A DNA stretch of 64,000 bases, taken from NCBI RefSeq assembly GCF_900108175.1, contig NZ_FNVO01000010.1, forward strand, positions 62,001 to 126,000, written 5' to 3'. Each line of letters begins with the position of its first letter. Positions within the stretch are counted from its first letter, which is position 1. A program made the position numbers and the translations under genes. Shown in pieces: positions 55,778-64,000 of the stretch. This DNA comes from Thermomonospora echinospora (GTDB lineage Bacteria > Actinomycetota > Actinomycetes > Streptosporangiales > Streptosporangiaceae). The notes below the pieces were generated by a model. That model did no database searches, had not been told where the DNA came from, and saw only the letters and a program-made list of their open reading frames with translations.

Positions 55778-57136
55778 ATGACTACGGGGAGCAGCGCCGG
55801 CCGGTACCGGCTGGAGTGGAGCGGGGCCGTCCTCCACCTCGCCGCCCGCCGCGTCGGGCTGCGAACGGAGATCACCCTCTACCGGGACGGCGAGGCGGTG
55901 GCCGAGGGAACGGGCATCGGCCGCGTCATGCTGCCTCTACCGACGGCGTCTGCCACCACCTCGACGGACAACCCGGCTGCCCCTGAGGTGACTGCCTCTG
56001 CGGCGGACGTCCCTGAGGCGGCTGCTCCTGAGACGGGCGTTCCTGAGATGGCTGCTCCTGGGGCGGCTGCCTCTGCGGCGGACGTTCCTGAGGGGGATGT
56101 TCCCGAGGTGGGGGAGGGTGCGGCGAAGCCGCCGATGGTGCTGGCCGTCGCTGTCGTTCCGGGGACGATCGTCCGGGCCTTCCTCATGGTGCCGAGGCCC
56201 GCCGTTGCCGAGGGCCAGGAAGCCGAGGCGGGAGAGGCGCCACAGGATGGGGAAAGGGAGATGGCCGGGGTGGAGGACGCCGTCGGGGCGGACGGCGGCG
56301 GTGCCGCGGAGAAGAGCGGCGAGGCGAAGAAGGGGTCGGCCGGGGCGGGGCGTCCTGACGAGGGGCTGGACGAGGCGGTGGCAGAGCTGCCGGAGGGGCT
56401 GGCCAAGCTGGTGGGGTTCGCGCGGGCCGAACGGTACCCGTTCGAGCCGCCGCCCGGCACGTTCGCGGCCAGGCTGCTGGCGTTCCAGCGGGAGCACCCG
56501 AAGCTGTACGCGTCGCGGCACGTGGTGCTGGCGACCGGCAAGGTGGTGCTCGGGCTGCTGGGAGTGGCGGTGTTCTTCCAGCTGATCCTCAGCAGGGTGA
56601 TCCAGTGGATCATCGAGCGGCTGCCGAACATGGACCTGCCCGGCCTCCCGCTGCCCGACCTCGACCTGCCGTCGATCCCATGGCCGCACATCCCGTTGCC
56701 GGACCTGCCGGACCTGCCGGACGTCACCCTTCCCGGGTGGCTGAAAGCCGTGCTGGCAACGGCCAAGTACTGGATTCCGATCCTGATCGCGATCGGCGCG
56801 GCCGTTCAGGAGGTCAGGAAGCGCAAGAGGCGTTCCGCGGCCGCCCAGAGCGCCGCGGAGCCCGACGGGCCGCCGGCGGATCGCGCCGACGCCACCGAGC
56901 CCGAGCCCGCCGGAAGGGCGACACGACCGACCGGTGCGGCGGTGCGGCAGGGCGGGGAGCCGGCATGGCGGGACGGGGAACCGGCGCAGCGGGCCGGAGA
57001 GGCGGTGCGGCGTGACGGGGAGGTGACGCGACGCGCGGGTGAGACGGCCAGTGCGCGGGCACGTCCGGGGACCGGCGAGGATGGGGCGGACACCCGCCGG
57101 ACAGGAGGCGACAGGCAACCCGATGCGCACCGTTGA
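55778..57136 (+). CDS. Membrane protein of unknown function with repeat segments
   Basis: A 452-residue protein with no recognised family. N-terminal short beta domain (RYRLEWSGAVLHLAARRVGLR), a low-complexity stretch with AADVPEAAAPETGVPE-like repeats, another short strand segment (MVLAVAVVPGTIVRAFLMVP), then membrane helix about 246-270, a Leu-Pro-Asp-rich loop (LPDLPDLPDVTLPGW), a second helix (about 325-345) and a charged tail. ATG 55778 has no clear ribosome site but stands about 20 bases after the predicted transcription start. Overlaps the TetR gene by 14 bases. Confidence 0.75.
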   Translation: MTTGSSAGRYRLEWSGAVLHLAARRVGLRTEITLYRDGEAVAEGTGIGRVMLPLPTASATTSTDNPAAPEVTASAADVPEAAAPETGVPEMAAPGAAASAADVPEGDVPEVGEGAAKPPMVLAVAVVPGTIVRAFLMVPRPAVAEGQEAEAGEAPQDGEREMAGVEDAVGADGGGAAEKSGEAKKGSAGAGRPDEGLDEAVAELPEGLAKLVGFARAERYPFEPPPGTFAARLLAFQREHPKLYASRHVVLATGKVVLGLLGVAVFFQLILSRVIQWIIERLPNMDLPGLPLPDLDLPSIPWPHIPLPDLPDLPDVTLPGWLKAVLATAKYWIPILIAIGAAVQEVRKRKRRSAAAQSAAEPDGPPADRADATEPEPAGRATRPTGAAVRQGGEPAWRDGEPAQRAGEAVRRDGEVTRRAGETASARARPGTGEDGADTRRTGGDRQPDAHR

Positions 57137-57740
57137 TCCCGAACGGCACCGGCGGCGACGCCGGCAGATCATCGAGGCCGCGACCGGGCTCTTCGCGACG
57201 AAGGGCCTGGCCAAGACGACCACGGCCGAGATCTGCCGGGCCGCCGGGATGAGTTCCGGCAACCTGTTCCACTACTTCCCGTCCAAGCAGGCGATCTTCT
57301 ACGGGATGTTCGAGCTGGACCGCGATGGCTGGGACGCGGAGTTCCAGGCCGCCGGGACCGACCCCGACCCGTGGGCGGCGCTGATGCGGGTGGTCGACCG
57401 GCTCGCCGCCGAGGCCGCCCACCCGCTGATGGCCGGGCTGCTCGTGGAGGTCCTCGCCCAGGCGCACCGGGACCCCGAGGTCGCCGCGCTGGTCGCCGAG
57501 ACCGACCGGCGTCTGTTCCGCGGCGTCGCCATGCTCGTCGAACGGCTGCAAAAGGAGGGGCTGGCCGACCCGGGGCTCCCGCCGGACACCGCCGCGCGCT
57601 GGGTCGTCGTCATCACCGAGGGCTTCCACACCCGCGGCTACACCGAACCGGACCGCGACCACGCCGCCGAGGTCGCCACAGCCAAGGAACTCATCGCCCG
57701 CGCCCTCCGCTACACCGGCCCCGAAACGTCCGACCGCTGA
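57123..57740 (+). CDS. TetR-family repressor
   Basis: A 205-residue TetR: HTH RRRQIIEAATGLFATKGLAKTT, AEICRAAGMSSGNLFHYFPSKQAIFY, and an all-helical ligand domain. ATG 57123 overlaps the membrane-protein gene in another frame, so they are coupled; it probably binds the palindrome at 55750 and controls its own operon. Confidence 0.9.
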   Translation: MRTVDPERHRRRRRQIIEAATGLFATKGLAKTTTAEICRAAGMSSGNLFHYFPSKQAIFYGMFELDRDGWDAEFQAAGTDPDPWAALMRVVDRLAAEAAHPLMAGLLVEVLAQAHRDPEVAALVAETDRRLFRGVAMLVERLQKEGLADPGLPPDTAARWVVVITEGFHTRGYTEPDRDHAAEVATAKELIARALRYTGPETSDR

Positions 57741-57836
57741 CCGGCCCACCCTGCGATCACCGCCGGGCGGGGCCACCCTGGCCCTGGGGCATCCGGTCGT
57801 TTGCACAACGTCCGCGGTTTGCCGCACGGCCGGTGG

Positions 57837-58253
57837 TCAGCGCTCGGTTCCAGGGTCGAGTACCGGCTTGACGTCCAGGACAGGCGTGCCGTTCAGCGCT
57901 TCCAGGTTCCGCACGCGCATCCGCGTGCCCTCGACTGAGACGATCTCCACCCGGTGCAGCCCGATGGGGTTCGGCCGGTGGGGCGAGCGCGTGCTGAACA
58001 CGCCCTGCCGGGGCCTGTTCAGGTCGCCGCGCGGGTGAACGGCCAGCACGTCGCGACGGGCGCGGTCGAGCCAGGTCAGCACGAGGATCTCGGTGCCGGC
58101 CCGCAGGTCCCGGATTCCCTCGCTCACCTGTGGCTCGAACACCAGCCAGGCCTCCGGTGCTCCCTCGTCACCCTGCAACGGCGCCGTGGCGTCGTCCACC
58201 AGCGGAGACTCGATCCACCCGATCGGCTCCACCACATACCCGGTCTCGGTCAA
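57837..58253 (-). CDS. trmO: tRNA (t6A37) N6-methyltransferase TrmO (TsaA/YaeB family)
   Basis: A 138-residue TrmO, which methylates threonylcarbamoyl-adenosine at position 37 of some tRNAs. IGWIESPL, the SAM-binding GVFSTRSPHRPNPIGLHRVE and LDVKPVLD are conserved; the length fits the short form that lacks the C-terminal domain. Confidence 0.93.
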   Translation of the reverse strand: MTETGYVVEPIGWIESPLVDDATAPLQGDEGAPEAWLVFEPQVSEGIRDLRAGTEILVLTWLDRARRDVLAVHPRGDLNRPRQGVFSTRSPHRPNPIGLHRVEIVSVEGTRMRVRNLEALNGTPVLDVKPVLDPGTER

Positions 58254-58617
58254 GATGCCCTCCTTTGCGTCGGCGACGAGTGCGAGCCGTGTGGGGTGCG
58301 GTTCCGGCGCGCTCGCGGGAGTCCCGTGGTCCGATGGCCCGCACGTTCATGATCTCCCTGTGCGGTCCCGGCCGGACCCCGTTCGTCCGGCACTGCCGGT
58401 CGGGTGCCCGGTCACCGGGAGGTTCCGGCTGATCGGCTGACCGGCTGACCGGCTGACCGGATCCGGCCGGACGTGGAGATCGTCCAGTCCCTGTGGCCGC
58501 CCGCGACCATGGGGAAGACCGGCTCGTCCCGGTGCCGGCGAGGCCGTCCGGAGCGAGATCACTCACAGTGTTGCGGCTTATGTGAGTGAAGTGGGCTATG
58601 AGGGGGATTGGCCGGAT
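58254..58617. other. Intergenic region with octamer repeats and an operator-like palindrome
   Basis: No gene seen. GGCTGATC/GGCTGACC occurs four times in tandem at 58427-58458. A perfect inverted repeat TCACTCACA-N13-TGTGAGTGA lies at 58559-58589. Confidence 0.6.
58559..58589. promoter_or_regulatory. Inverted repeat TCACTCACA-N13-TGTGAGTGA
   Basis: Two perfect 9-base arms 13 bases apart, ending 29 bases before ATG 58618. The spacing equals about two helical turns between arm centres, suiting a dimeric regulator such as a GntR or LuxR-type protein; identity unknown. Confidence 0.5.
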
Positions 58618-58917
58618 ATGAGCATCAAGACTCTGGAACCGGGGGCGGGCGGCGTTTCGCCGCCTGTGCATGGTGAGCGTCCGCGTGAGACGGCGGACCC
58701 CACTTCCCGGTACACGCGTACCGATCAGGGGCAGGTACGTCCGCTGGACGGGGAGGAGTACCTGCGAGGGCTGCGGGCGGAGTTCCCGCATGTGGGCTTC
58801 GTCGCCGACATCCGAGCCGGGGTGTGGATGGCGGTCAAGGGCAAGGACCTGTTCCTCCGGGCGGACAGCGGCGCCGAACTGTGTGAGCAACTGCTCGCCG
58901 CACTCGGACGGCACTGA
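58618..58917 (+). CDS. Small protein of unknown function
   Basis: A 99-residue soluble protein, not recognised. The second half looks like a small alpha/beta domain (EEYLRGLRAEFPHVGFVADI, VWMAVKGKDLFLRADSGAEL). A GTG at 58582 (MSEVGYEGD) would add 12 residues but would lie inside the palindrome, so I prefer ATG 58618. Probably regulated by that palindrome. Confidence 0.6.
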   Translation: MSIKTLEPGAGGVSPPVHGERPRETADPTSRYTRTDQGQVRPLDGEEYLRGLRAEFPHVGFVADIRAGVWMAVKGKDLFLRADSGAELCEQLLAALGRH

Positions 58918-58937
58918 GCGGAACGGGCCATCGGGGC

Positions 58938-59444
58938 TCAGCCCTCGAACTCCTCGGCGATCAGGTCCATGAGGAGGCCGTCGTGCCAGCCCTTGCCGTC
59001 GGTGTCACGTTCGTAGTTGCGCATCAGGCCGACCGGGCGGAAACCCACGGCGGTGTAGCAGCGGATGGCCGGTTCGTTGTCGGCGGCGGGGTCGATCACC
59101 AGGCGGTGATGGCCGCGGTCGCGGATGAGGTGGCGGGCCAGGGTCCGTACGGCGTCGCGTCCGACTCCCCGGCCGTGGACGGCAGGATCGAGGAAGATGT
59201 CGATGGACGCGTGCCGGTACTGAGGGTCGTCCTGCTCGCCGTACTGGACGAGACCGCAGACCGCGCCGTCGAGCAGGATCGTGTAGGGGACGGTGCCGGG
59301 GTCGTCGAACGGCCAGTCGGGCTCGCCGTCCACATCACCCCAGCGGTGCCGCACGTTGGGCGTCCGCCGGATCCGCTTCAACTCCGCCACATGCTCCTCG
59401 GCCACCGGCACCAGAACGACGTCCCGCCCAGCCAGTTCGATCAT
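58938..59444 (-). CDS. GNAT acetyltransferase, AAC(6')-like
   Basis: A 168-residue GNAT enzyme. The order YTILLDGAVCGLVQYGEQDDPQYRHASIDIFL, GRGVGRDAVRTLARHL (acetyl-CoA loop) and NEPAIRCYTAVGFRPVG matches the aminoglycoside 6'-acetyltransferase-like branch, but substrate cannot be told from sequence. Convergent with the small gene at 58618. Confidence 0.9.
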   Translation of the reverse strand: MIELAGRDVVLVPVAEEHVAELKRIRRTPNVRHRWGDVDGEPDWPFDDPGTVPYTILLDGAVCGLVQYGEQDDPQYRHASIDIFLDPAVHGRGVGRDAVRTLARHLIRDRGHHRLVIDPAADNEPAIRCYTAVGFRPVGLMRNYERDTDGKGWHDGLLMDLIAEEFEG

Positions 59445-59569
59445 GCCCGGAGCATACGGCCAACGATCGGAAACAGGCCGCCGCTTTTTCGGCGGACCGG
59501 GCGCGACGTCCTGAGGAACGCGTGCGAGAAGCGTGCCGTACTGCCCCGGCAGGGGAGCGCGGTGGCCTG

Positions 59570-60256
59570 TCAGTAGTCGAAGACGGTGAGCCAGGTGGCG
59601 GAGCGGGGGCTGTAGCCGAACCGGGCCGACAGGGTGTGGACCACGGCGATCATGTGCTGGGCGCCGTAGACGACGGCGACCCGCAGGGGCGCGGTGCCGT
59701 GGGCCTCGTGGATCCGGGCGAGTTCTTCGATCAGCAGGGCGTCACGGCGGTCCACTGCCAAGGCCTCCCACTCCTCGAAGCCTTCGGAGCGGGCGCTCAC
59801 CCCATGGTCGTCGTCCAGGGTGAGGTGCGAGGCCAGGACGGCGCGGGTGCCGAAGAGCAGGACCGTCGGCACCAGCACCGGTGCCAGGCACCACCAGGTC
59901 AGCCGCTGGCGGAGCGGAAGGGCCCGTACTCCCTGGGAGAACTCCCGTCCGTCCATGTCGGGATAGACGATCGGGACGTCCAGGGAGGCGAGGTCCAGGT
60001 CTTGGACGACGAGCCCGAGCCGGCCGAGCTTGGCCGCGTGGTAGGCGCGCGTGATGCTGGACACCGACCGCGAGCGTCCCCGTATGCCCTCCATGACGAC
60101 CATGTCGCAGTCGCGCAGTCGCCGGGAGACGGCCTGGTAGAACGCCGGGTCGCCGACGTGCACCATCGGGAACAGGACGAAACGGAACGGCGACCCCGGC
60201 CTGCCCAGCTCGATGACGGCCGCGCGCAGGCCCATCCCCGCTTCGAGAAGTTGCAT
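59570..60256 (-). CDS. TraB/GumN (TIKI-fold)-like protein with one central membrane segment
   Basis: A 228-residue protein whose two conserved blocks, FVLFPMVHVGDPAFYQAV with MVVMEGIRG, and VVYGAQHMIAVVHTL at the C-terminus, match the TraB/PrgY/GumN fold, a metal-dependent protease-like family. A hydrophobic segment (about 130-152, WWCLAPVLVPTVLLFGT) interrupts the middle. Activity unproven; assignment is moderately sure. Confidence 0.65.
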   Translation of the reverse strand: MQLLEAGMGLRAAVIELGRPGSPFRFVLFPMVHVGDPAFYQAVSRRLRDCDMVVMEGIRGRSRSVSSITRAYHAAKLGRLGLVVQDLDLASLDVPIVYPDMDGREFSQGVRALPLRQRLTWWCLAPVLVPTVLLFGTRAVLASHLTLDDDHGVSARSEGFEEWEALAVDRRDALLIEELARIHEAHGTAPLRVAVVYGAQHMIAVVHTLSARFGYSPRSATWLTVFDY

Positions 60257-60334
60257 CCCTCGAAGGGAACACGGAACGCCCCGTTTCGACTAGGCCATAT
60301 GAGACATTTCGTGGCGACCGACCCGGGCCGGTGG

Positions 60335-61783
60335 TCAGGGCTGGAGGGTGATCAGGCGGGTCTCGGTCATCTCCTGGATGGCGTAGGCGGGGCCCTCACG
60401 GGTGTTGCCGGAGTCGCGGACGCCGCCGTAGGGCTGCTGGTCGGCCCGGCTGGTGGGGACGTCGTTGATGAGGACGCCGCCGAAGTGCAGGGACCTGGCG
60501 GCCTTCAGCGCCTTGCCCAGGTCGGTGGTGAAGACCCCGGCCTGCAGGCCGTAACGGGACTCGTCGGCCATCTGCAGGGCCTCGTCGAAGTCGTCGTAGC
60601 GGGTGACCGTGATGATGGGGCCGAAGATCTCCTCGCACTGCACCCGGGTGCCCGCAGGCGGCCCCTCCAGGACGGTCGGGCGGAAGACGCCGTGGTCGAT
60701 GGCCTCGCCTCCGGTGAGGAGCTTGGCCCCGCCGGCGACGGCCTCGTTCACCCATTCCTTCATGCGGGCGGTGTCGTCGCGGGTGATGAGGCACGACACG
60801 TCGGTGTGCTCGTCCATGGGGTCGCCCAGCCGCAGGTCCTCCACCCGGGGGAGAAGCTCGTCGAGGAAACCGCCGGCGATGCCGCGGTGGACGTAGACGC
60901 GCTGGGTGGAGATGCAGGACTGGCCGGCGTGGGCGAACCCGGCCATCGACACCTTGGACGCGGCGGTCTGCCAGTCGGACGGCGAGTCCACGATGAGCGG
61001 GGAGTTGGACCCCAGCTCCAGGCGCACCTTCTTACGCGGCGCCTTGGCCGCCATGGCCCAGCCCACCTCCGCCGAGCCGGTGAAGGTGACATAGGCGACG
61101 TCGTCGTGGGTGGCCAGGGCGTCGCCGACCGTTCCGCCACCCCCGGTGACGACGTTGATCCAGCCGGCGGGGACGCCCAGCCCGTCCAGCAGCTCCGCCA
61201 GCAGGAGGGCGGAGACCGGGGTCTGGGAGGCGGGCTTGAGGACGACGGGGCAGCCCGCCGCGATCGCCGGGGCGACCTTGTGCGCGACCAGGTTGAGCGG
61301 GAAGTTGAACGGGGAGATCGCGGCCACCACGCCCACCGGCACGCGCAGGGTGAAGCCGGTCTTGTGCGCCCCTGGTGGTGTGGCGTCCATGGGGACGACG
61401 TCGCCGGTGAACGTGCGGGCCTCGGCGGCGGCGAAGGCGAACGTCTCCACCGCCCGGGCCGCCTCCACCCGCGCCGTCTTGAGCGGCTTGGCCGATTCCA
61501 GGGCGATGGCCCTGGCGAAGTGGTCGCGGCGGTCGTTGAGCGCGGCGGCGGTCTGCTCCAGCACCCGCACCCGGTCTGAACGGGGGAAGTCGTCACGGCG
61601 CAGCGCCTCCGCGGCGGCGCGGACGGCGCGGTCCACGTCGCGCGGGCCACCGGCCGGCACCCGCGCCACCAGGGCGCCGTCGTAGGGGGCTCGGACCTCG
61701 GCCTGGCCGTTCTCGCCGGTCGGCGTCCACTCCCCGCCTATGAGCATGCCCGGAAGGTGGAAACGGGGCTCGTTCGCGGTCAT
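60335..61783 (-). CDS. NAD(P)-dependent aldehyde dehydrogenase
   Basis: A 482-residue ALDH. Cofactor segment ISPFNFPLNLVAHKVAPAIA, FTGSAEVGWAMA, Glu in LELGSNSPL, catalytic Cys in AHAGQSCISTQRVYV and EEIFGPIITVTRY are all present. It resembles lactaldehyde/succinate-semialdehyde types. ATG 61783 has GGGAGGG upstream. Divergent from the E1 alpha gene by 254 bases, a gap with no other gene. Confidence 0.94.
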   Translation of the reverse strand: MTANEPRFHLPGMLIGGEWTPTGENGQAEVRAPYDGALVARVPAGGPRDVDRAVRAAAEALRRDDFPRSDRVRVLEQTAAALNDRRDHFARAIALESAKPLKTARVEAARAVETFAFAAAEARTFTGDVVPMDATPPGAHKTGFTLRVPVGVVAAISPFNFPLNLVAHKVAPAIAAGCPVVLKPASQTPVSALLLAELLDGLGVPAGWINVVTGGGGTVGDALATHDDVAYVTFTGSAEVGWAMAAKAPRKKVRLELGSNSPLIVDSPSDWQTAASKVSMAGFAHAGQSCISTQRVYVHRGIAGGFLDELLPRVEDLRLGDPMDEHTDVSCLITRDDTARMKEWVNEAVAGGAKLLTGGEAIDHGVFRPTVLEGPPAGTRVQCEEIFGPIITVTRYDDFDEALQMADESRYGLQAGVFTTDLGKALKAARSLHFGGVLINDVPTSRADQQPYGGVRDSGNTREGPAYAIQEMTETRLITLQP

Positions 61784-62037
61784 CGGGCGGCCCTCCCATG
61801 CCTGCAAGGGATCGTCGTTCACGTGCTCGTTCACCCCCGGGGCGCGATCCGGCCCCGGAGGCTGGATCGTTATGCCCCATGCACGGGTAGTGATCCAGGA
61901 AATCGGGGCTTGCCTCCCTCGGTGTGAGATCTGACACGATGTCGACTGGAGACCCGCCTCCCACACCCAGGGGTGCGGGCCCTGACGTCGGCCGGTCGCG
62001 GTGATCCCGTGCCCCGGCCCTGGACGAGGAGTGAGAC

Positions 62038-63201
62038 GTGACAATCGACTCCGCGCGTGGCGCGCCATCCCCCGGCGCCTCTGGACCGGCCGGTCTCGAC
62101 GAGGCCCCGCCGTCGCCGGAACTCATCCAGCTGCTGACCCCCGAAGGCATCCGGGTGGAGCACCCGGACTACCCCCTGGAGCTGACCCCCGAAGAGGTGC
62201 GCGGGCTCTACCGCGACCTGGTGATGGTGCGCCGGATCGACCTGGAGGCGGTGGCGCTCACCCGCCAGGGCGAGCTGGGCCTGTGGGCGTCCCTGCTGGG
62301 CCAGGAGGCCGCCCAGGTGGGCTCCGGCCGGGCGCTGGCCGAACGCGACATGGTGTTCCCGACCTACCGCGAGCATGGCGTGGCCTGGTGCCGGGGCCTT
62401 GACCCGCGTCGGCTGCTGGCCCTGTTCCGCGGGCTGAGCAACTGCGGATGGGACCCGGCCGAGCACAATTTCCACCTGTACACGATCGTCATCGGCAGCC
62501 AGACCCTGCACGCCGCCGGCTACGCCATGGGCATCCAGCGGGACGGGGTGCTGGGCACCGAGAACGCCGCCGCCGCCATCGCCTACTTCGGCGACGGGGC
62601 GACCTCCCAGGGGGACGTGAACGAGTCGTTCGTGTTCGCCTCGGTGTTCAACGCGCCGATCGTGTTCTTCTGCCAGAACAACCAGTGGGCCATCTCCGAG
62701 CCGCTGGAGAAGCAGTCGCGCATCCCCCTCTACAAGAGGGCCCAGGGCTTCGGCTTCCCGGGCCTGCGGGTGGACGGCAACGACGTGTTCGCGTGCCTGG
62801 CGGTCACCCGCAAGGCGCTGGAGGCGGCCCGCAGCGGCCAGGGCCCCACCCTCATCGAGGCGTACACGTACCGGATGGGCGCGCACACCACCACCGACGA
62901 CCCGACCCGCTACCGGCTGGCGGCCGAGCTGGAGTCGTGGAAGCTCAAGGACCCGATCGAACGGGTCAAGGCGTACCTGGTCAAGAACGAGATGGCGGAC
63001 GCCGCCTTCTTCGGGGAGGTGGAGGCCGAGGCCAAGCGGTACGCCACCGAGCTGCGCCGCGACTGCCTGGCGATGCCCGACCCCAAGCCGCTGGCGATGT
63101 TCGACAACGTCTACGCCGAGCCGCATTCGCTGATCACCGAGGAGCGGGAGCAGTTCGCCGCCTACCTCGACTCGTTCGAGACCGAGGGGAGCGGGGCATG
63201 A
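62038..63201 (+). CDS. pdhA: 2-oxoacid dehydrogenase E1 component alpha (pyruvate or branched-chain)
   Basis: A 387-residue thiamine-diphosphate enzyme subunit. YREHGVAWCRGLDPRRLLALF, TPP motif FGDGATSQGDVNE followed by FCQNNQWAISEP, and YRMGAHTTTDDPTRYR. GTG 62038 has AGGAG upstream. With the beta subunit it decarboxylates a 2-oxo acid and passes the acyl group to E2. Whether pyruvate or branched-chain acids cannot be settled; the valine dehydrogenase in the window would supply the latter. Stop overlaps the beta start (ATGA). Confidence 0.92.
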   Translation: MTIDSARGAPSPGASGPAGLDEAPPSPELIQLLTPEGIRVEHPDYPLELTPEEVRGLYRDLVMVRRIDLEAVALTRQGELGLWASLLGQEAAQVGSGRALAERDMVFPTYREHGVAWCRGLDPRRLLALFRGLSNCGWDPAEHNFHLYTIVIGSQTLHAAGYAMGIQRDGVLGTENAAAAIAYFGDGATSQGDVNESFVFASVFNAPIVFFCQNNQWAISEPLEKQSRIPLYKRAQGFGFPGLRVDGNDVFACLAVTRKALEAARSGQGPTLIEAYTYRMGAHTTTDDPTRYRLAAELESWKLKDPIERVKAYLVKNEMADAAFFGEVEAEAKRYATELRRDCLAMPDPKPLAMFDNVYAEPHSLITEEREQFAAYLDSFETEGSGA

Positions 63202-64000
63202 CCGAGCCGGCCGTCATGACGCTGGCCAAGGCGCTGAACGAGGGGCTGCGCCGTGCCATGGACGACGACCCCAAGGTCCTGGTGATGGGCGAGGACGTCG
63301 GCCGTCTCGGCGGGGTGTTCCGGGTGACCGACGGGCTGCAGAAGGACTTCGGGGAGGAGCGGGTGATCGACACCCCGCTCGCCGAGTCCGGGATCGTGGG
63401 CACCGCGATCGGGCTGGCGCTGCGCGGCTACCGGCCGGTGGTGGAGATCCAGTTCGACGGGTTCGTGTTCCCGGCCGCCGACCAGATCATCACCCAGCTC
63501 GCCAAGATGCGGCTGCGGTCGCTGGGCGCGGTGAAGCTGCCGGTGGTGATCCGCATCCCCTGCGGCGGCGGGATCGGCGCCGTCGAGCACCACAGCGAGT
63601 CCCCGGAGGCGTACTTCACGCACACCAGCGGGCTGCGGGTGGTGGCCTGCTCGCACCCGGCCGACGCCTACACGATGATCCAGCAGGCGGTGACCTGCGA
63701 CGACCCGGTCATCTTCTTCGAGCCCAAGCGGCGCTACTGGGACAAGGCGCCGGTGGACAAGAGCGCCGCCCCCGGCGACTGGACGCCGTTCGACCGGGCC
63801 CAGGTGGTCAACCCCGGCGACGACGTCACGGTGCTGGCGTACGGGCCGATGGTCAAGACCTGTCTGGAGGCCGCCTCGGCGGCGCTGGAGGAGGACCGCT
63901 CGCTGGAGGTCATCGACCTGCGCTCGCTCAACCCGCTGGACATCGGCACCGTGGTGGACTCGGTGCGGCGGACCGGCCGCTGCGTGGTCGTCCACGAGGC
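63198..64000 (+). CDS. pdhB: 2-oxoacid dehydrogenase E1 component beta (partial, runs off window)
   Basis: The first 267 residues of the E1 beta subunit: VLVMGEDVGRLGGVFRVTDGL with the conserved Glu, IDTPLAESGIVGTAIGLAL, PVVEIQFDGFVFPAADQI, and C-terminal-domain start VTVLAYGPMVKTCLEAA. ATG 63198 overlaps the alpha stop. The E2 gene is expected beyond the window. Confidence 0.95.
   Translation, partial: MTEPAVMTLAKALNEGLRRAMDDDPKVLVMGEDVGRLGGVFRVTDGLQKDFGEERVIDTPLAESGIVGTAIGLALRGYRPVVEIQFDGFVFPAADQIITQLAKMRLRSLGAVKLPVVIRIPCGGGIGAVEHHSESPEAYFTHTSGLRVVACSHPADAYTMIQQAVTCDDPVIFFEPKRRYWDKAPVDKSAAPGDWTPFDRAQVVNPGDDVTVLAYGPMVKTCLEAASAALEEDRSLEVIDLRSLNPLDIGTVVDSVRRTGRCVVVHE

Noticed and set aside
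58427-58458. Four octamer repeats as a replication or attachment site
   Set aside because: Too short and GC-rich, with no integrase, DnaA box or tRNA nearby.
59522-61579. A plus-strand 685-residue open frame
   Set aside because: It runs antisense to the TraB-like and aldehyde dehydrogenase genes and has no domain.

Overview
The window is a very GC-rich actinomycete chromosome segment. Strong GC bias at the third codon position, many GTG and TTG starts, GTGA stop/start overlaps, and genes such as bldC, a DUF3073 protein and a TTG-started subtilase all point to Actinomycetes. Gene order (bldC, hypothetical, valine/leucine dehydrogenase, DUF3073, purM, purF, sterol-carrier-like gene, then purL/purQ/purS) resembles the Streptomyces bldC-pur neighbourhood. 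The style of the accessory proteins suggests the Thermomonosporaceae/Streptosporangiales side, but that placement is inference. I see no phage, insertion sequence, CRISPR array, tRNA or rRNA. The window starts inside an F420/flavin oxidoreductase gene and ends inside a 2-oxoacid dehydrogenase E1-beta gene.

Layout. 1-13 kb: an LLM oxidoreductase with a MarR-type operator; an aminotransferase divergent from a Ser/Thr kinase with a shortened activation segment; a long ORF joining an anti-sigma-type ATPase, a repeat linker and an alpha/beta hydrolase, followed by P450 and IclR genes; an ECF42 module (DUF998, DGPF/YCII protein, sigma factor) with a matching promoter; an Acg-type nitroreductase; and a STAS protein. 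13-24 kb: a DMT exporter, then a cell-envelope cluster made of a pseudokinase with an extracellular FN3 domain facing an operon of FN3/propeller protein, MoxR ATPase, DUF58 and a transglutaminase-fold membrane protein that lacks its catalytic Cys and His. 24-32 kb: a repeat lipoprotein, pyrD, a methyltransferase, an amidase lipoprotein, a protein with about 26 seven-residue repeats, and LacI and TetR regulators.

32-45 kb: bldC, vdh and the purM-purF region, a SanA-like protein, an active receptor kinase, a subtilase, and a secreted coiled-coil protein behind a c-di-AMP (ydaO) riboswitch. 45-52 kb: HxlR/MFS pair, then purS-(anti-sigma ATPase)-purQ-purL, where PurL carries an unusual disordered N-terminal extension of about 300 residues. 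52-64 kb: a beta-helix-like membrane protein, SDR and CMD genes, a membrane protein/TetR pair with promoter and operator, trmO, GNAT, a TraB/TIKI-like protein, an aldehyde dehydrogenase and the divergent E1 alpha/beta operon.

Two themes recur. First, signalling folds that have lost catalytic or regulated residues: one clear pseudokinase, one kinase with a shortened activation loop, a transglutaminase without Cys/His, and a STAS protein without the phospho-serine. Second, tandem amino-acid repeats have expanded in linkers or extensions of at least four unrelated genes, in two of them with visibly more T-ending codons than the flanking domains.
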